Origin: Comamonadaceae bacterium G21597-S1
Lineage (GTDB): Bacteria; Pseudomonadota; Gammaproteobacteria; Burkholderiales; Burkholderiaceae_C
Direction of reading: 5' to 3'
Length of the DNA: 64,000 nt
NCBI GenBank assembly: GCA_027214345.1
Contig: JAPWHR010000001.1
Span: forward strand, 620,001 to 684,000
How positions within the stretch are numbered: position 1 is the first letter of the stretch; each line of letters begins with the position of its first letter. The notes under the pieces are model-generated. The model saw nothing but the letters and a program-made list of their open reading frames with translations. It did not search any database and had not been told where the DNA came from. The position numbers were made by a program, and so were the translations under genes. Below are positions 27,482 through 40,584 of this stretch, piece after piece.

Positions 27482-27934
27482 TTGAAGAAGATCGCGGGTT
27501 TGCTGCTGGTACTGGTGTTGTCGGCCTGTTCGACCACCAGTCCGGATGTGGTGCAGCGCAGTGATGCGCAGCGCCTGTCGACGGTCCAGGATGCGACCGT
27601 GCTGTCGGTTCGACCGGTCACGGTCGACGGCACCCAGTCGGGCATGGGCTCGGTTGCCGGCGGCCTGGTCGGCGGCGTTGCGGGCTCCAGCGTGGGCGGT
27701 CGTCGCGAGGGCGTCATCGTGGGCGTGCTGGGCGCGGTGGCGGGTGCCGTTGCCGGCAACGCGATCGAACGCTCGGCCACGCGCGAAGATGCCGTGGAGA
27801 TCCTGCTCCAGATGCGCAATGGCGAGCGTCGGGCCATCGTGCAGGCGCGCGGCACCGAGACACTGGTGCCCGGCGATGCCGTCATCCTGGTCATGACCGG
27901 CGGCAAGGCCCGGGTGACCCGCGCGCCCCGCTAA
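27482..27934 (+). CDS. Glycine-zipper outer-membrane lipoprotein (SlyB-like)
   Basis: A 150-residue lipoprotein. The start is TTG at 27482 with an AAGGGG ribosome site; a signal peptide ends in LSAC (Cys16). Residues 57-98 form two Gly/Ala-rich segments (GSVAGGLVGGVAGSSVGG and VGVLGAVAGAVAGNAIE), a glycine-zipper hairpin of the SlyB/17-kDa antigen type. The C-terminal beta part has DAVEILLQMRNGERRAIVQ. It probably stabilises the outer membrane. ATG alternatives in frame are absent near the signal. Confidence 0.88.
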   Translation: MKKIAGLLLVLVLSACSTTSPDVVQRSDAQRLSTVQDATVLSVRPVTVDGTQSGMGSVAGGLVGGVAGSSVGGRREGVIVGVLGAVAGAVAGNAIERSATREDAVEILLQMRNGERRAIVQARGTETLVPGDAVILVMTGGKARVTRAPR

Positions 27935-27958
27935 TATTGCGGGGTCAGATTCCCATTG

Positions 27959-27979
27959 CCGCGGCGCCTGGCGCCGCGG
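27959..27979. repeat. REP-like palindrome in the RAYT leader
   Basis: CCGCGGCGCC-T-GGCGCCGCGG, an almost perfect GC-rich palindrome directly after the left terminus and ten bases before the transposase start. RAYT proteins recognise REP hairpins next to a short guide tetranucleotide, so this is the natural candidate substrate. Confidence 0.6.
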
Positions 27980-27988
27980 TCCCGCATC

Positions 27989-28690
27989 ATGGCTCGACTC
28001 GCGCGCGTTTCCGTACCCGGCCATCCTTACCACGTCATCCAGCGGGGCAACAATCGCCAGCCGATCTTCGGCTCGGACGCGGATCGCGAGAAGATGCGCA
28101 GCCTGCTGGCCGAGAACGCGACCCAGTTCGACGTGGCGATTCACGCCTATGTGCTGATGGACAACCACTTCCATCTGCTGGTCACGCCCCAGGCGCAGGA
28201 CGCATTGCCGAAGATGATGCAGGCGGTCGGGCGGCGGTATGTACGTTATTTCAACGATACCCATCAGCGAAGCGGCACCTTGTGGGAGGGTCGCTACAAG
28301 TCCGCCCTGGTGCAGTCCGAGCGGTACCTGCTGGCCTGCATGGTGTATTTGGACCTCAATCCGGTGCGTGCCGGCATCGTGGGGCGGGCGCAGGACTACC
28401 CATGGTCCAGTCACGCGCACTACGTGGGGCTGCGCAACGATCGCCTCGTGACGCCCCATGCGCTGGTGTGGGAACTCGGCAACACGCCATTTGCGCGCGA
28501 GTCACGGTACGGTGAGCTGGTCCAGGCGGGCATCTCGCAGGAGCAGTACCAGGCCTTGGGGCAATCGGTGACCAGTGGCTGGGTGTTGGGGGATCCGCGC
28601 TTCGTTGCCAGCCTCCAGGGCCGCATGCAGCGGCGTCTGACCCCGTCCATGCCGGGACGACCGGTGAAGAAGCTGCCGGCACCCGATTGA
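27989..28690 (+). CDS. REP-associated tyrosine transposase (Y1_Tnp, RAYT)
   Basis: HUH-type single-strand endonuclease of 233 residues. It starts with RVSVPGHPYHVIQRGNNRQPIF, has the metal-binding HUH as NHFHLLV near residue 53-59, and contains YLLACMVYLDLNPVRAGIV near 112-130, the family's tyrosine-bearing helix. The basic C-terminal tail (RRLTPSMPGRPVKK) may read the guide. It is complete with no frameshift. It is inserted between the lipoprotein gene and gltB, on the same strand as both. Confidence 0.92.
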   Translation: MARLARVSVPGHPYHVIQRGNNRQPIFGSDADREKMRSLLAENATQFDVAIHAYVLMDNHFHLLVTPQAQDALPKMMQAVGRRYVRYFNDTHQRSGTLWEGRYKSALVQSERYLLACMVYLDLNPVRAGIVGRAQDYPWSSHAHYVGLRNDRLVTPHALVWELGNTPFARESRYGELVQAGISQEQYQALGQSVTSGWVLGDPRFVASLQGRMQRRLTPSMPGRPVKKLPAPD

Positions 28691-28819
28691 GCGATCGGGC
28701 TCACCCAGGCTCAACCATATCTTTTAATCTGTCCCCAATTAACCGTCGTTCTGTTGGAGGTGAATTTAATTGGAATCTGACCCCATTTAATATTTCTCGG
28801 CATGAATGTTGCGGTGCAC

Positions 28820-28825
28820 TAAACT
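28820..28825 (+). promoter_or_regulatory. Candidate -10 box for gltBD
   Basis: TAAACT lies 74 bases before gltB, in a GCAC-N8-GTGC inverted repeat (28817-28832). The spacer 28785-28899 holds no gene. The -35 is unclear. Confidence 0.35.
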
Positions 28826-28899
28826 GTGTGCCCGGCCCGGGAGCTCCACGGATTGCACGATGGCGGCGGTGCGGGTTGGCGTAGTGACGAGGAACAATC

Positions 28900-33687
<4,788 letters not shown>

Positions 33688-33726
33688 GTGCCGCAAGGCC
33701 TTGTCTGAATTTAAGCAGGATTGATC

Positions 33727-35193
33727 ATGGGAAAAGTCACCGGATTCATGGAGTACCCACGGCTCGAGGAGGAGTATCTGCCCGTCGAACACAGGGTCAA
33801 GGAATACCGCGAGTTCGTGCTCACGCTCGATGACAGCAAAGCCAAGACCCAGAGCGCCCGTTGCATGGACTGCGGAACGCCGTTTTGCAACAACGGCTGC
33901 CCGGTCAACAACGTGATTCCGGATTTCAACGACCTCGTCTACCGGGGAGACTGGAAAAACGCGATCACGGTGCTGCACAGTACCAACAACTTTCCGGAAT
34001 TCACCGGCCGGATCTGTCCGGCGCCGTGCGAGGCGGCGTGTACGCTCAATGTCAACGACGATGCGGTCGGCATCAAGTCGATCGAACACGCCATCATCGA
34101 CAAGGCCTGGGAAAACGACTGGGTCAAGCCGCAGAAGGCACGCCAGCGCACCGGCAAGACGGTCGCCATTGTGGGTTCGGGCCCGGCGGGCCTGGCGGCG
34201 GCTCAGCAACTCGCGCGTGTTGGCCATGATGTGACCGTGTTCGAGAAGAACGATCGCGTCGGCGGCCTGCTGCGCTACGGAATTCCCGACTTCAAGATGG
34301 AGAAGTCGCACATCGACCGGCGCGTCGCCCAGATGGAGGCTGAAGGCGTGGTGTTCCGCACCGGCGTGCTGGTGGGGGATATGCCCAAGACCAGCAAGGT
34401 CACGAACTGGGCCAAGGAAACCATTGCGGCGGACCAGCTCACGGCGGATTTCGACGCGGTATTGCTCACCGGGGGCGCAGAGCAGTCGCGCGACCTGCCG
34501 GTGCCGGGACGCGACCTCAAGGGCGTGTATTTCGCCATGGAGTTTCTGCCGCAGCAGAACAAGGTCAACGCGGGCGACAAGGTGCGGGACCAGCTGCGCG
34601 CGGACGGCAAGCACGTGATCGTGATCGGCGGTGGCGACACGGGCAGCGATTGCGTGGGTACCAGCAACCGGCACGGCGCCAGGAGCGTCACCCAGTTCGA
34701 ACTGATGCCGCAACCCCCGGTCGAGGAAAACCGCCCGTTGACCTGGCCGTATTGGCCGATCAAGCTGCGCACCAGCTCCAGCCATGAAGAGGGCTGCGAA
34801 CGCGAATTCGCGATCTCCACCAAGGAGATCATCGGCGAGAAGGGCAAGGTCAAGGGTCTCAAGACCGTCCGGGTCGAGTGGAAGGACGGCAAGATGATCG
34901 AAGTGCCTGGTTCCGAGCAGGTGTTGCCGGCCGACCTCGTGCTGCTGGCCATGGGTTTTGTCTCGCCGGTTGCCACGGTGCTCGATGCGTTCGGTGTCGA
35001 CAAGGATGCGCGGGGCAACGCCCGTGCCACGACCGAACTCGGCGGCGGTTATGCAACCAACGTGGAGAAGGTCTTCGCCGCAGGCGACATGCGTCGTGGC
35101 CAGAGCCTGGTGGTCTGGGCGATCCGCGAAGGCCGCCAGGCCGCGCGTGCGGTGGACGCCTTCCTGATGGGTGCCAGCGAATTGCCGCGTTGA
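33727..35193 (+). CDS. gltD: Glutamate synthase (NADPH) small subunit
   Basis: Supplies electrons from NADPH through FAD and two [4Fe-4S] clusters to GltB. It is 488 residues. The N-terminal cluster region has [17 protein letters not shown] near 42-58 and CPAPCEAAC near 98-106. FAD-binding [10 protein letters not shown] is near 152 and NADPH-binding GGGDTGSDC near 300; the C-terminus has [20 protein letters not shown] 33727 is preferred over the TTG six bases earlier because of its position after AGGA. Confidence 0.98.
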   Translation: MGKVTGFMEYPRLEEEYLPVEHRVKEYREFVLTLDDSKAKTQSARCMDCGTPFCNNGCPVNNVIPDFNDLVYRGDWKNAITVLHSTNNFPEFTGRICPAPCEAACTLNVNDDAVGIKSIEHAIIDKAWENDWVKPQKARQRTGKTVAIVGSGPAGLAAAQQLARVGHDVTVFEKNDRVGGLLRYGIPDFKMEKSHIDRRVAQMEAEGVVFRTGVLVGDMPKTSKVTNWAKETIAADQLTADFDAVLLTGGAEQSRDLPVPGRDLKGVYFAMEFLPQQNKVNAGDKVRDQLRADGKHVIVIGGGDTGSDCVGTSNRHGARSVTQFELMPQPPVEENRPLTWPYWPIKLRTSSSHEEGCEREFAISTKEIIGEKGKVKGLKTVRVEWKDGKMIEVPGSEQVLPADLVLLAMGFVSPVATVLDAFGVDKDARGNARATTELGGGYATNVEKVFAAGDMRRGQSLVVWAIREGRQAARAVDAFLMGASELPR

Positions 35194-35235
35194 GGCCCAG
35201 GCACCCCCCTCGGGTTCCGCCGCCGTGCCCACGGC

Positions 35236-35257
35236 TTGCGGCGTTGTTGCGCCGCAA
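35236..35257. terminator. Hairpin after gltD
   Basis: TTGCGGCG-TTGTTG-CGCCGCAA, an eight-base-pair perfect stem 42 bases after gltD. No T-run follows. A 12-bp palindrome CGGGAATTCCCG lies at 35267-35278. The mla promoter should lie in the remaining bases before 35322; TTGACA occurs at 35285-35290. Confidence 0.5.
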
Positions 35258-35321
35258 CAGTAACCGCGGGAATTCCCGTATCATTTGACATCCGTCCACC
35301 TCCCGGTGGCGGACTTGTCTC

Positions 35322-36179
35322 ATGGACTCCTCCTTTCCCGATCCCCTGATAGAACTGCGCGAGCTGAGCTTCGGTTACGGTGAGCGCGTCATCCTCGACG
35401 GCGTGTCGCTGACCGTGCCGCGCGGCAAGGTCACGGCCCTGATGGGCGCATCGGGTGGCGGCAAGACGACCGTGCTTCGGCTCATCGGTGGTCAGAACCG
35501 GGCCCAGAAGGGCGAGTTGCGCCTGTACGGCACCGATGGTTTCGAAGACGTGGGCACGCTTGACCAGGAGCAGTTGTACGCAGCGCGCCGGCGCATGGGC
35601 ATGTTGTTCCAGTTCGGCGCCTTGTTCGCCGACCTCAGCGTGTTCGAGAACGTCGCCTTTCCCTTGCGCGAACATACGACGCTGCCCGAGGGAATGGTGC
35701 GCGACATCGTGCTGATGAAACTTAATGCGGTGGGCCTGCGCGGCGCCCGCCACCTGATGCCCAGCGAGATATCGGGCGGCATGGCGCGGCGTGTGGCCTT
35801 GGCGCGCGCCATCGCACTCGATCCGGAACTGGTGATGTATGACGAACCCTTCTCTGGCCTGGATCCGATATCGGTCGGCACGGCGGCCCGACTGATCCGG
35901 CAACTCAACGATTCGATGGGCCTGACCAGTGTCTTCGTGTCGCACGAACTGGAGGAGACGTTCGCGATTGCGGACCACGTGATCATCCTGGCCAATGGCA
36001 AGGTCGCGGCCCAGGGTCGGCCCGAGGACGTGCGCAAGAACGACGATCCGCTGGTCTCCCAGTATGTGCACGCCCGGCCGGATGGTCCGGTGCAGTTCCA
36101 CTATCCGGGTCCGTCGGTCGAGCAGGATTTCGGTCCCGCGCCGGCGCCACTGGAACCACCATCAGGGCAGTGGACATGA
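35322..36179 (+). CDS. mlaF: Phospholipid ABC transporter ATP-binding protein MlaF
   Basis: ATPase of the MlaFEDB complex that moves phospholipids between inner and outer membrane. It is 285 residues. Walker A is GASGGGKTT near 45, the signature is [13 protein letters not shown] near 150, Walker B is [13 protein letters not shown] near 170 and the switch His lies in SHELEE. An extra C-terminal tail of about 25 residues is Pro-rich. First gene of mlaFEDACB; a short hairpin (CCACC-TCCC-GGTGG) lies just upstream. Confidence 0.96.
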   Translation: MDSSFPDPLIELRELSFGYGERVILDGVSLTVPRGKVTALMGASGGGKTTVLRLIGGQNRAQKGELRLYGTDGFEDVGTLDQEQLYAARRRMGMLFQFGALFADLSVFENVAFPLREHTTLPEGMVRDIVLMKLNAVGLRGARHLMPSEISGGMARRVALARAIALDPELVMYDEPFSGLDPISVGTAARLIRQLNDSMGLTSVFVSHELEETFAIADHVIILANGKVAAQGRPEDVRKNDDPLVSQYVHARPDGPVQFHYPGPSVEQDFGPAPAPLEPPSGQWT

Positions 36180-36246
36180 GCCGCCATCATGCGCAGCACG
36201 GTCGTGGTGCCGAGTGTCGCCGCCCGGCGGCAGGAAGGGGCATGGC

Positions 36247-37029
36247 GTGAGCTGGTACCGTCCGTCGGACATCGGGTTTGCGGTGCGCAGTCGATTGGCC
36301 GGCATGGGTCTGGGTGCGCGCCTGTTCGTGCGCCTGCTGATGCTGTTCGGTCCCGCCTTCCGGCGGTTCGGCCTGATCCGCGACCAGATCCACTTCCTGG
36401 GCAATTATTCGCTGGCCATCATTGCGGTGTCTGGCCTGTTCGTCGGCTTCGTGTTCGGCCTGCAGGGTTATTACACGTTGCAGCGTTACGGATCGTCCGA
36501 GGCACTGGGCCTGCTGGTGACCCTCACGCTGGTGCGCGAACTCGGTCCGGTGGTGACCGCGCTGTTGTTCGCCGGCCGCGCCGGCACGTCGTTGACGGCC
36601 GAGATCGGCCTGATGAAGGCGGGCGAGCAGATCAGCGTGATGGAGATGATGGCCGTCGACCCGGTGCAGCGGGTATTGGCGCCGCGTTTCTGGGCCGGTG
36701 TCATCGTCATGCCCCTGCTTGCGGCGGTGTTCAGCGCAACGGGCATCATCGGCGGTTGGGTGGTCGGCGTGTTGATGATCGGCGTGGATTCCGGCTCGTT
36801 CTGGAGCCAGATCCAGGGCGGGGTCGACGTCTGGAAGGACGTCGGCAACGGCTTGATCAAGAGTGTGGTCTTCGGGTTCACCGTGACCTTCGTGGCCCTG
36901 CTGCAGGGTTTCGAGGCGCAGGCCACACCCGAAGGCGTATCCAAGGCGACGACCCGCACGGTGGTGATGGCCTCGCTGGCCGTGCTGGGCCTGGATTTCA
37001 TCCTCACCGCCATGATGTTCAGCCTGTAA
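36247..37029 (+). CDS. mlaE: Phospholipid ABC transporter permease MlaE
   Basis: Integral membrane permease of 260 residues with five to six hydrophobic segments. Family motifs are [26 protein letters not shown]-like sequence near 95-120 and a conserved [13 protein letters not shown] end. The start is GTG 36247, preceded by AGGAAGG at 36231-36237; the long frame before it overlaps mlaF and is not coding. A 67-base gap separates it from mlaF. Confidence 0.95.
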   Translation: MSWYRPSDIGFAVRSRLAGMGLGARLFVRLLMLFGPAFRRFGLIRDQIHFLGNYSLAIIAVSGLFVGFVFGLQGYYTLQRYGSSEALGLLVTLTLVRELGPVVTALLFAGRAGTSLTAEIGLMKAGEQISVMEMMAVDPVQRVLAPRFWAGVIVMPLLAAVFSATGIIGGWVVGVLMIGVDSGSFWSQIQGGVDVWKDVGNGLIKSVVFGFTVTFVALLQGFEAQATPEGVSKATTRTVVMASLAVLGLDFILTAMMFSL

Positions 37030-37088
37030 TGGGCGCGGCACGCAGGCCGCCGCCGGCGTACAGGGTCGCCGGCAAGAAGGAGTAATAA

Positions 37089-37577
37089 ATGCAACGCTCG
37101 AAAATAGATGTGTGGGTCGGATTGTTCGTTCTGCTGGGCGCTGCCGCGATCTTGTTCCTGGCCCTGCAGTCGGCCAACCTGCTGAGCCTGAACTTCCAGC
37201 CGACCTACCAGCTGGACGCCAAGTTCTCGGACGTCGGCGGACTCAAACCCAAGGCGGCCGTGCGCAGCGCCGGTGTGCTGGTCGGCCGTGTCGAGTCGAT
37301 CACGTTCGACGACAAGACCTTCCAGGCCCGCGTGACCATGTCCATGGACAGCCGGTTCGCGTTCCCCAAGGACAGTTCGCTCAAGATCCTCACCAGCGGC
37401 CTGCTCGGCGAGCAGTACCTGGGCCTGGAGCCCGGTGCCGACGAGAACAACCTGGTCGCCGGTGATACGATTTCCAGCACGCAGTCGGCCGTGGTGCTGG
37501 AAAACCTGATTGGCCAGTTCCTGTACAACAGCGCCTCCGGCGGAGGTGGGTCGCAGCCTGGGAAGGACAAGAAATGA
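37089..37577 (+). CDS. mlaD: Outer membrane lipid asymmetry protein MlaD (MCE domain)
   Basis: Inner-membrane anchored, periplasmic MCE protein that forms the hexameric lipid ring on MlaFE. It is 162 residues: N-terminal helix (about 7-28) preceded by RSKIDVWVG, then the MCE domain with DVGGLKPKAAVRSAGVLVGRV near 48-68 and LLGEQYLGLEPGADE. A Gly/Ser-rich C-terminus. Its stop overlaps the mlaA start by four bases. Confidence 0.96.
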   Translation: MQRSKIDVWVGLFVLLGAAAILFLALQSANLLSLNFQPTYQLDAKFSDVGGLKPKAAVRSAGVLVGRVESITFDDKTFQARVTMSMDSRFAFPKDSSLKILTSGLLGEQYLGLEPGADENNLVAGDTISSTQSAVVLENLIGQFLYNSASGGGGSQPGKDKK

Positions 37578-38320
37578 AGCAGTCGTCGCAATCGTTTTCC
37601 TTGCGCGGCGCGCGCCGGATCGGCCTGATTGCGCTGGTACTGGCTGCCTGCCATGGTTGTGCATCGGTACCCAACCCCGATTCGCGCGATCCGCTGGAGT
37701 CGTTCAACCGGGGGGTGTTCGTCTTCAACGAAGGCCTGGACCAGGCGATCTTCAAGCCCGCGGCCACGGTATATCGCGATGTCACACCCCGCCTGGTGCG
37801 TACCGGCGTCGGCAATTTCCTGGGCAATCTGGATGATGCCTGGTCCTTCGTGAACAGCGCGCTGCAGGGCAAGTTGCGCCATGCGCTGGACAATTTCTTC
37901 CGCTTCGGTGTGAACTCCACGTTCGGCATCTTCGGCATCTTCGATGTCGCCAGCGAGATGCAGATCGAACGGCATTCCGAGGATTTCGGCCAGACACTGG
38001 GCGCCTGGGGCATCGAGTCGGGCCCCTACCTGGTGCTGCCGTTCTTCGGCCCGTCGACGTTCCGCGATGCCATTGCGTTGCCGGTGGATTCGAACGGCGA
38101 CTACATCTCGCACATCGACGATGTCTCCACCTACAACAGCCTGCGGGTGCTCAACGTGATCGATACCCGGGCCCGTTTGCTGGGCCTGAGTTCCTCGCTC
38201 GACGAGGTGGCGTTCGACAAATACAGTTTCACGCGCGACGCCTTCCTGCAGCGCCGGCGCAATGCGGTGTACGACGGGGACCCGCCGGAGTTGGATCCGG
38301 TTACAGATCAACGACAGTGA
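37574..38320 (+). CDS. mlaA: Outer-membrane lipoprotein MlaA (VacJ)
   Basis: Outer-membrane lipoprotein that takes misplaced phospholipids from the outer leaflet and passes them to MlaC. It is 248 residues with a signal peptide ending in a lipobox before Cys (HGCASVPNPDSRDPLE, Cys30). DPLESFNRGVFVFNEGLD and LGAWGIESGPYLVLPFFGPST are family signatures. In E. coli the gene stands alone elsewhere; here it is inside the operon, coupled to mlaD by ATGA. Confidence 0.96.
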   Translation: MKQSSQSFSLRGARRIGLIALVLAACHGCASVPNPDSRDPLESFNRGVFVFNEGLDQAIFKPAATVYRDVTPRLVRTGVGNFLGNLDDAWSFVNSALQGKLRHALDNFFRFGVNSTFGIFGIFDVASEMQIERHSEDFGQTLGAWGIESGPYLVLPFFGPSTFRDAIALPVDSNGDYISHIDDVSTYNSLRVLNVIDTRARLLGLSSSLDEVAFDKYSFTRDAFLQRRRNAVYDGDPPELDPVTDQRQ

Positions 38321-38362
38321 CCGGGTTAGTATTCGCCCGAATCGCCCTTGTCTCGCTTGCGG

Positions 38363-38412
38363 CGCCCGCGGTGCGGGCGATGCAGCATTCCATCCTGCCG
38401 ATACCGATCGGC
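38363..38412. repeat. Two hairpins between mlaA and mlaC
   Basis: CGCCCGC-GGT-GCGGGCG (38363-38379) and GCCGAT-ACCG-ATCGGC (38397-38412). They lie in the 117-base gap and may separate upstream and downstream expression within the mla operon. Confidence 0.5.
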
Positions 38413-38437
38413 ATTCGAAGCCATTGAAAGACTTGCC

Positions 38438-39076
38438 ATGCAACGCCGACTGTTCCACCGATTCACTGCCTGCCTGGTTGCGGGAGCAGCCCTGTTCACC
38501 TCGGTGGCGGGTCTTGCGGCGGATGAGCCGCCGGACGCGATGATCCAGCGCCTGTCGAACTCGGTGCTGGACAACATTCGCAGCGACAAGTCGATCAAGG
38601 CTGGCGACCTGTCGCAGGTGATAACGCTGGTCGACACCAAGATCATGCCCAACGTCAATTTCAGGCGCATGACGGCGTCCGCCATCGGCCCGACCTGGCG
38701 GCAGGCGACTCCGGAGCAGCAGGCGCGGCTGCAGCAGGAGTTCAAGATCCTGCTGGTGCGCATCTATGCCGGCGCGCTGGCACAGGTCAGCGACCAGACC
38801 ATCCTGATCAAGCCGCTGCGTGCCGCGCCGGAAGACAAGGAGGTGCTGGTACGCACCGAGGTGCGGGGTCGCGGCGATCCGATCCAGCTCGACTACCGGC
38901 TCGAGAAGACGCCGGGCGAAGGCAGCGGCTGGAAGATCTACAACCTCAACGTGCTCGGGGTGTGGCTGGTCGAAACCTATCGCAGCCAGTTCGCGCGCGA
39001 GATCAACAACAACGGCATCGACGGCCTGATCAAGGTCCTCAGCGAGCGCAACAAGGCCAATCTGGCCAAGGACTAG
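38438..39076 (+). CDS. mlaC: Periplasmic phospholipid-binding protein MlaC
   Basis: Periplasmic shuttle that carries phospholipids between MlaA and MlaD. It is 212 residues with a signal peptide (TACLVAGAALFTSVAGLAA). LVDTKIMPNVNFRRMTASAIG near 63-83 and WKIYNLNVLGVWLVETYRSQF near 165-185 are typical of the Ttg2D/MlaC family. ATG 38438 was chosen because it precedes the signal peptide directly. Confidence 0.95.
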   Translation: MQRRLFHRFTACLVAGAALFTSVAGLAADEPPDAMIQRLSNSVLDNIRSDKSIKAGDLSQVITLVDTKIMPNVNFRRMTASAIGPTWRQATPEQQARLQQEFKILLVRIYAGALAQVSDQTILIKPLRAAPEDKEVLVRTEVRGRGDPIQLDYRLEKTPGEGSGWKIYNLNVLGVWLVETYRSQFAREINNNGIDGLIKVLSERNKANLAKD

Positions 39077-39348
39077 GGTGAAGGTCGCCCCCCGTCTGTC
39101 CGGTCGCACTGCGTGTCGACCGTCCGAGTCGTGGCGCTGCCAGAGGCAGGCGCCCCTTCGACCCGTCCAAGCCTGCGCAGGCAGGCTTGGAGCCGCGGGC
39201 CTCAGCCCCACTGGGGGGCGCCCCCTACGGCGTGGCAAAGCCAGATCCGTGGGGGCATGGACGGGCCTGCTCCGCGGCCGCTTGACGCTCCAGGGCCTGT
39301 GGCTGGCGCGCGGCGCCGGACTGCTCGACCCGGCGGGACGGGACTGAG
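39077..39348. other. Gap in the mla operon with strong inverted repeats
   Basis: 272 bases separate mlaC and mlaB, unusual within this tight operon. There is no convincing gene. A nine-base-pair stem, CCAAGCCTG-N6-CAGGCTTGG, lies at 39167-39190, and a GC-rich GGGGGCGCCCCC-like palindrome near 39214-39225. Overall composition resembles a dispersed intergenic repeat; whether other copies exist cannot be tested from this window. Confidence 0.45.
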
Positions 39349-39618
39349 ATGCTGGTGCTTCCTGCCGACTTGACCCGCGGCCAGGCCAGTGCCTGCCTGC
39401 AGATGCTGGTGCAGGGCCTGCGTGCGCTGACCGACAAGCAGGTCGTTGTCGATGCGGCCGCCTTGCAGCGCTTCGATTCATCGGCACTGGCGGTGTTGCT
39501 CGAGTTGCGTCGCGAAAGCCAGGCGCAGGGCAAGAACCTGTCGATTCAGGGCCTGCCATCGCAGTTGCATGACCTGGCGACGGTCTACGGGATTGCCGAG
39601 CTGCTGTCCCCGGCATGA
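39349..39618 (+). CDS. mlaB: STAS-domain protein MlaB
   Basis: Small cytoplasmic regulator that binds MlaF and stabilises the transporter. It is 89 residues, a single STAS domain. VVVDAAALQRFDSSALAVLLELRRESQAQG carries the DSSAL motif (anti-sigma-factor-antagonist-like) near 44-49, and the end is LPSQLHDLATVYGIAELL. The first beta strand is LVLPADLTRGQ. It is the last recognised mla gene. Confidence 0.9.
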   Translation: MLVLPADLTRGQASACLQMLVQGLRALTDKQVVVDAAALQRFDSSALAVLLELRRESQAQGKNLSIQGLPSQLHDLATVYGIAELLSPA

Positions 39619-39628
39619 GGCCTGCGGC

Positions 39629-39634
39629 TAAAAT
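39629..39634 (+). promoter_or_regulatory. Candidate -10 box for the ABC exporter pair
   Basis: TAAAAT lies 11 bases before the ATG at 39646. The transcript would have a leader of only about five bases and no Shine-Dalgarno sequence is present. Confidence 0.4.
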
Positions 39635-39645
39635 GGCCGGCTCCC

Positions 39646-40584
39646 ATGGCCGCTATCTCCTTCCAGTCCGTATCCAAGTCCTACCCGTCTCCGCGCTCCC
39701 CCGACAAGACATTTCTGGCACTCGATCGCGTCAGCCTTGACATCGAGCAGGGCGAATTTTTCGGCCTGCTCGGACCCAATGGCGCGGGCAAGACCACGAT
39801 GATCAGCATCCTGGCCGGATTGAGCCGCGCCAGCAGTGGCAGCGTGTCGGTGCTGGGCAGCGACGTGGTGCATGACTTCGCGCAGGCGCGGCGCGCGCTG
39901 GGCGTGGTGCCGCAGGAACTGGTGTTCGACCCGTTTTTCAACGTGCGCGAAGCGCTGCGGTTCCAGTCGGGTTATTTCGGCATTCGCGACAACGACGCCT
40001 GGATCGACGAATTGCTGGACAGCCTGGGACTGGCGGACAAGGCAAATGCCAATACGCGCCAACTGTCCGGGGGCATGAAACGCCGCCTGCTGGTGGCCCA
40101 GGCCCTGGTGCACAAGCCGCCGGTGATCGTGCTCGACGAGCCCACGGCCGGTGTCGACGTCGAGTTGCGCCAGACGCTGTGGAAGTTCATCGCCCGGCTC
40201 AATCGCCAGGGGCACACGGTGCTGCTGACGACGCACTACCTGGAGGAGGCCGAAGCCTTGTGCGGCCGGGTGGCGATGCTCAAGACCGGCCGCGTGGTCG
40301 CGCTCGAGCGCACCAGCGACCTGCTCAAGGCGGCGTCCAGCAATGTGCTGCGCTTCAAGGTCGATGCCGAGTTGCCCGAGGAGCTGGCCAGTCGCGCCCG
40401 GATCACGGGCCGGATCGTGCAGTTCCCGGCCCATGATGCTCTGGAGATCGAACGTTACCTGGCGGCGGTGCGCGAGGCCGGCTTGCAGGCCCAGGACGTC
40501 GAGATCCGCAAGGCCGACCTGGAAGACGTCTTCGTCGAGGTAATGTCCCGCAACCATGATGTGGCGAGCGCACATGTCCAGTGA
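39646..40584 (+). CDS. ABC transporter ATP-binding protein (ABC-2 type exporter, YadG-like)
   Basis: 312-residue ATPase of a drug/polysaccharide-type ABC-2 exporter. Walker A is GPNGAGKTT near 43, the signature LSGGMKRRLLVAQAL near 141 and Walker B VIVLDEPTAGVD near 161; TTHYLEEAEALC follows. A C-terminal domain of about 85 residues after the ATPase is typical of YadG/CcmA-like proteins. It overlaps its permease gene by 29 bases. The substrate is unknown. Confidence 0.93.
   Translation: MAAISFQSVSKSYPSPRSPDKTFLALDRVSLDIEQGEFFGLLGPNGAGKTTMISILAGLSRASSGSVSVLGSDVVHDFAQARRALGVVPQELVFDPFFNVREALRFQSGYFGIRDNDAWIDELLDSLGLADKANANTRQLSGGMKRRLLVAQALVHKPPVIVLDEPTAGVDVELRQTLWKFIARLNRQGHTVLLTTHYLEEAEALCGRVAMLKTGRVVALERTSDLLKAASSNVLRFKVDAELPEELASRARITGRIVQFPAHDALEIERYLAAVREAGLQAQDVEIRKADLEDVFVEVMSRNHDVASAHVQ

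Larger units (their letters stand above)
27941..28784 (+). mobile_element. Single-gene RAYT element with inverted termini
   Basis: The unit begins with GGGGTCAGATTCCCATT (27941-27957) and ends with the inverted copy AATTGGAATCTGACCCC (28768-28784), matching at 16 of 17 positions. A related inverted motif, AATCTGTCCCCAATT, lies at 28726-28740. It encloses one Y1 transposase gene. The AT-rich right end (28720-28800) contrasts with the GC-rich surroundings. No target-site duplication is obvious, as expected for single-strand HUH transposition. Confidence 0.7.

Noticed and set aside
28815-28835. NtrC-type site upstream of gltB
   Set aside because: The GCAC-GTGC arms are spaced by eight, not seven, and only four bases match on each side.
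39078-39347. An 89-codon frame filling the gap between mlaC and mlaB
   Set aside because: No recognisable domain, composition like other shadow frames, and it runs through strong hairpins.
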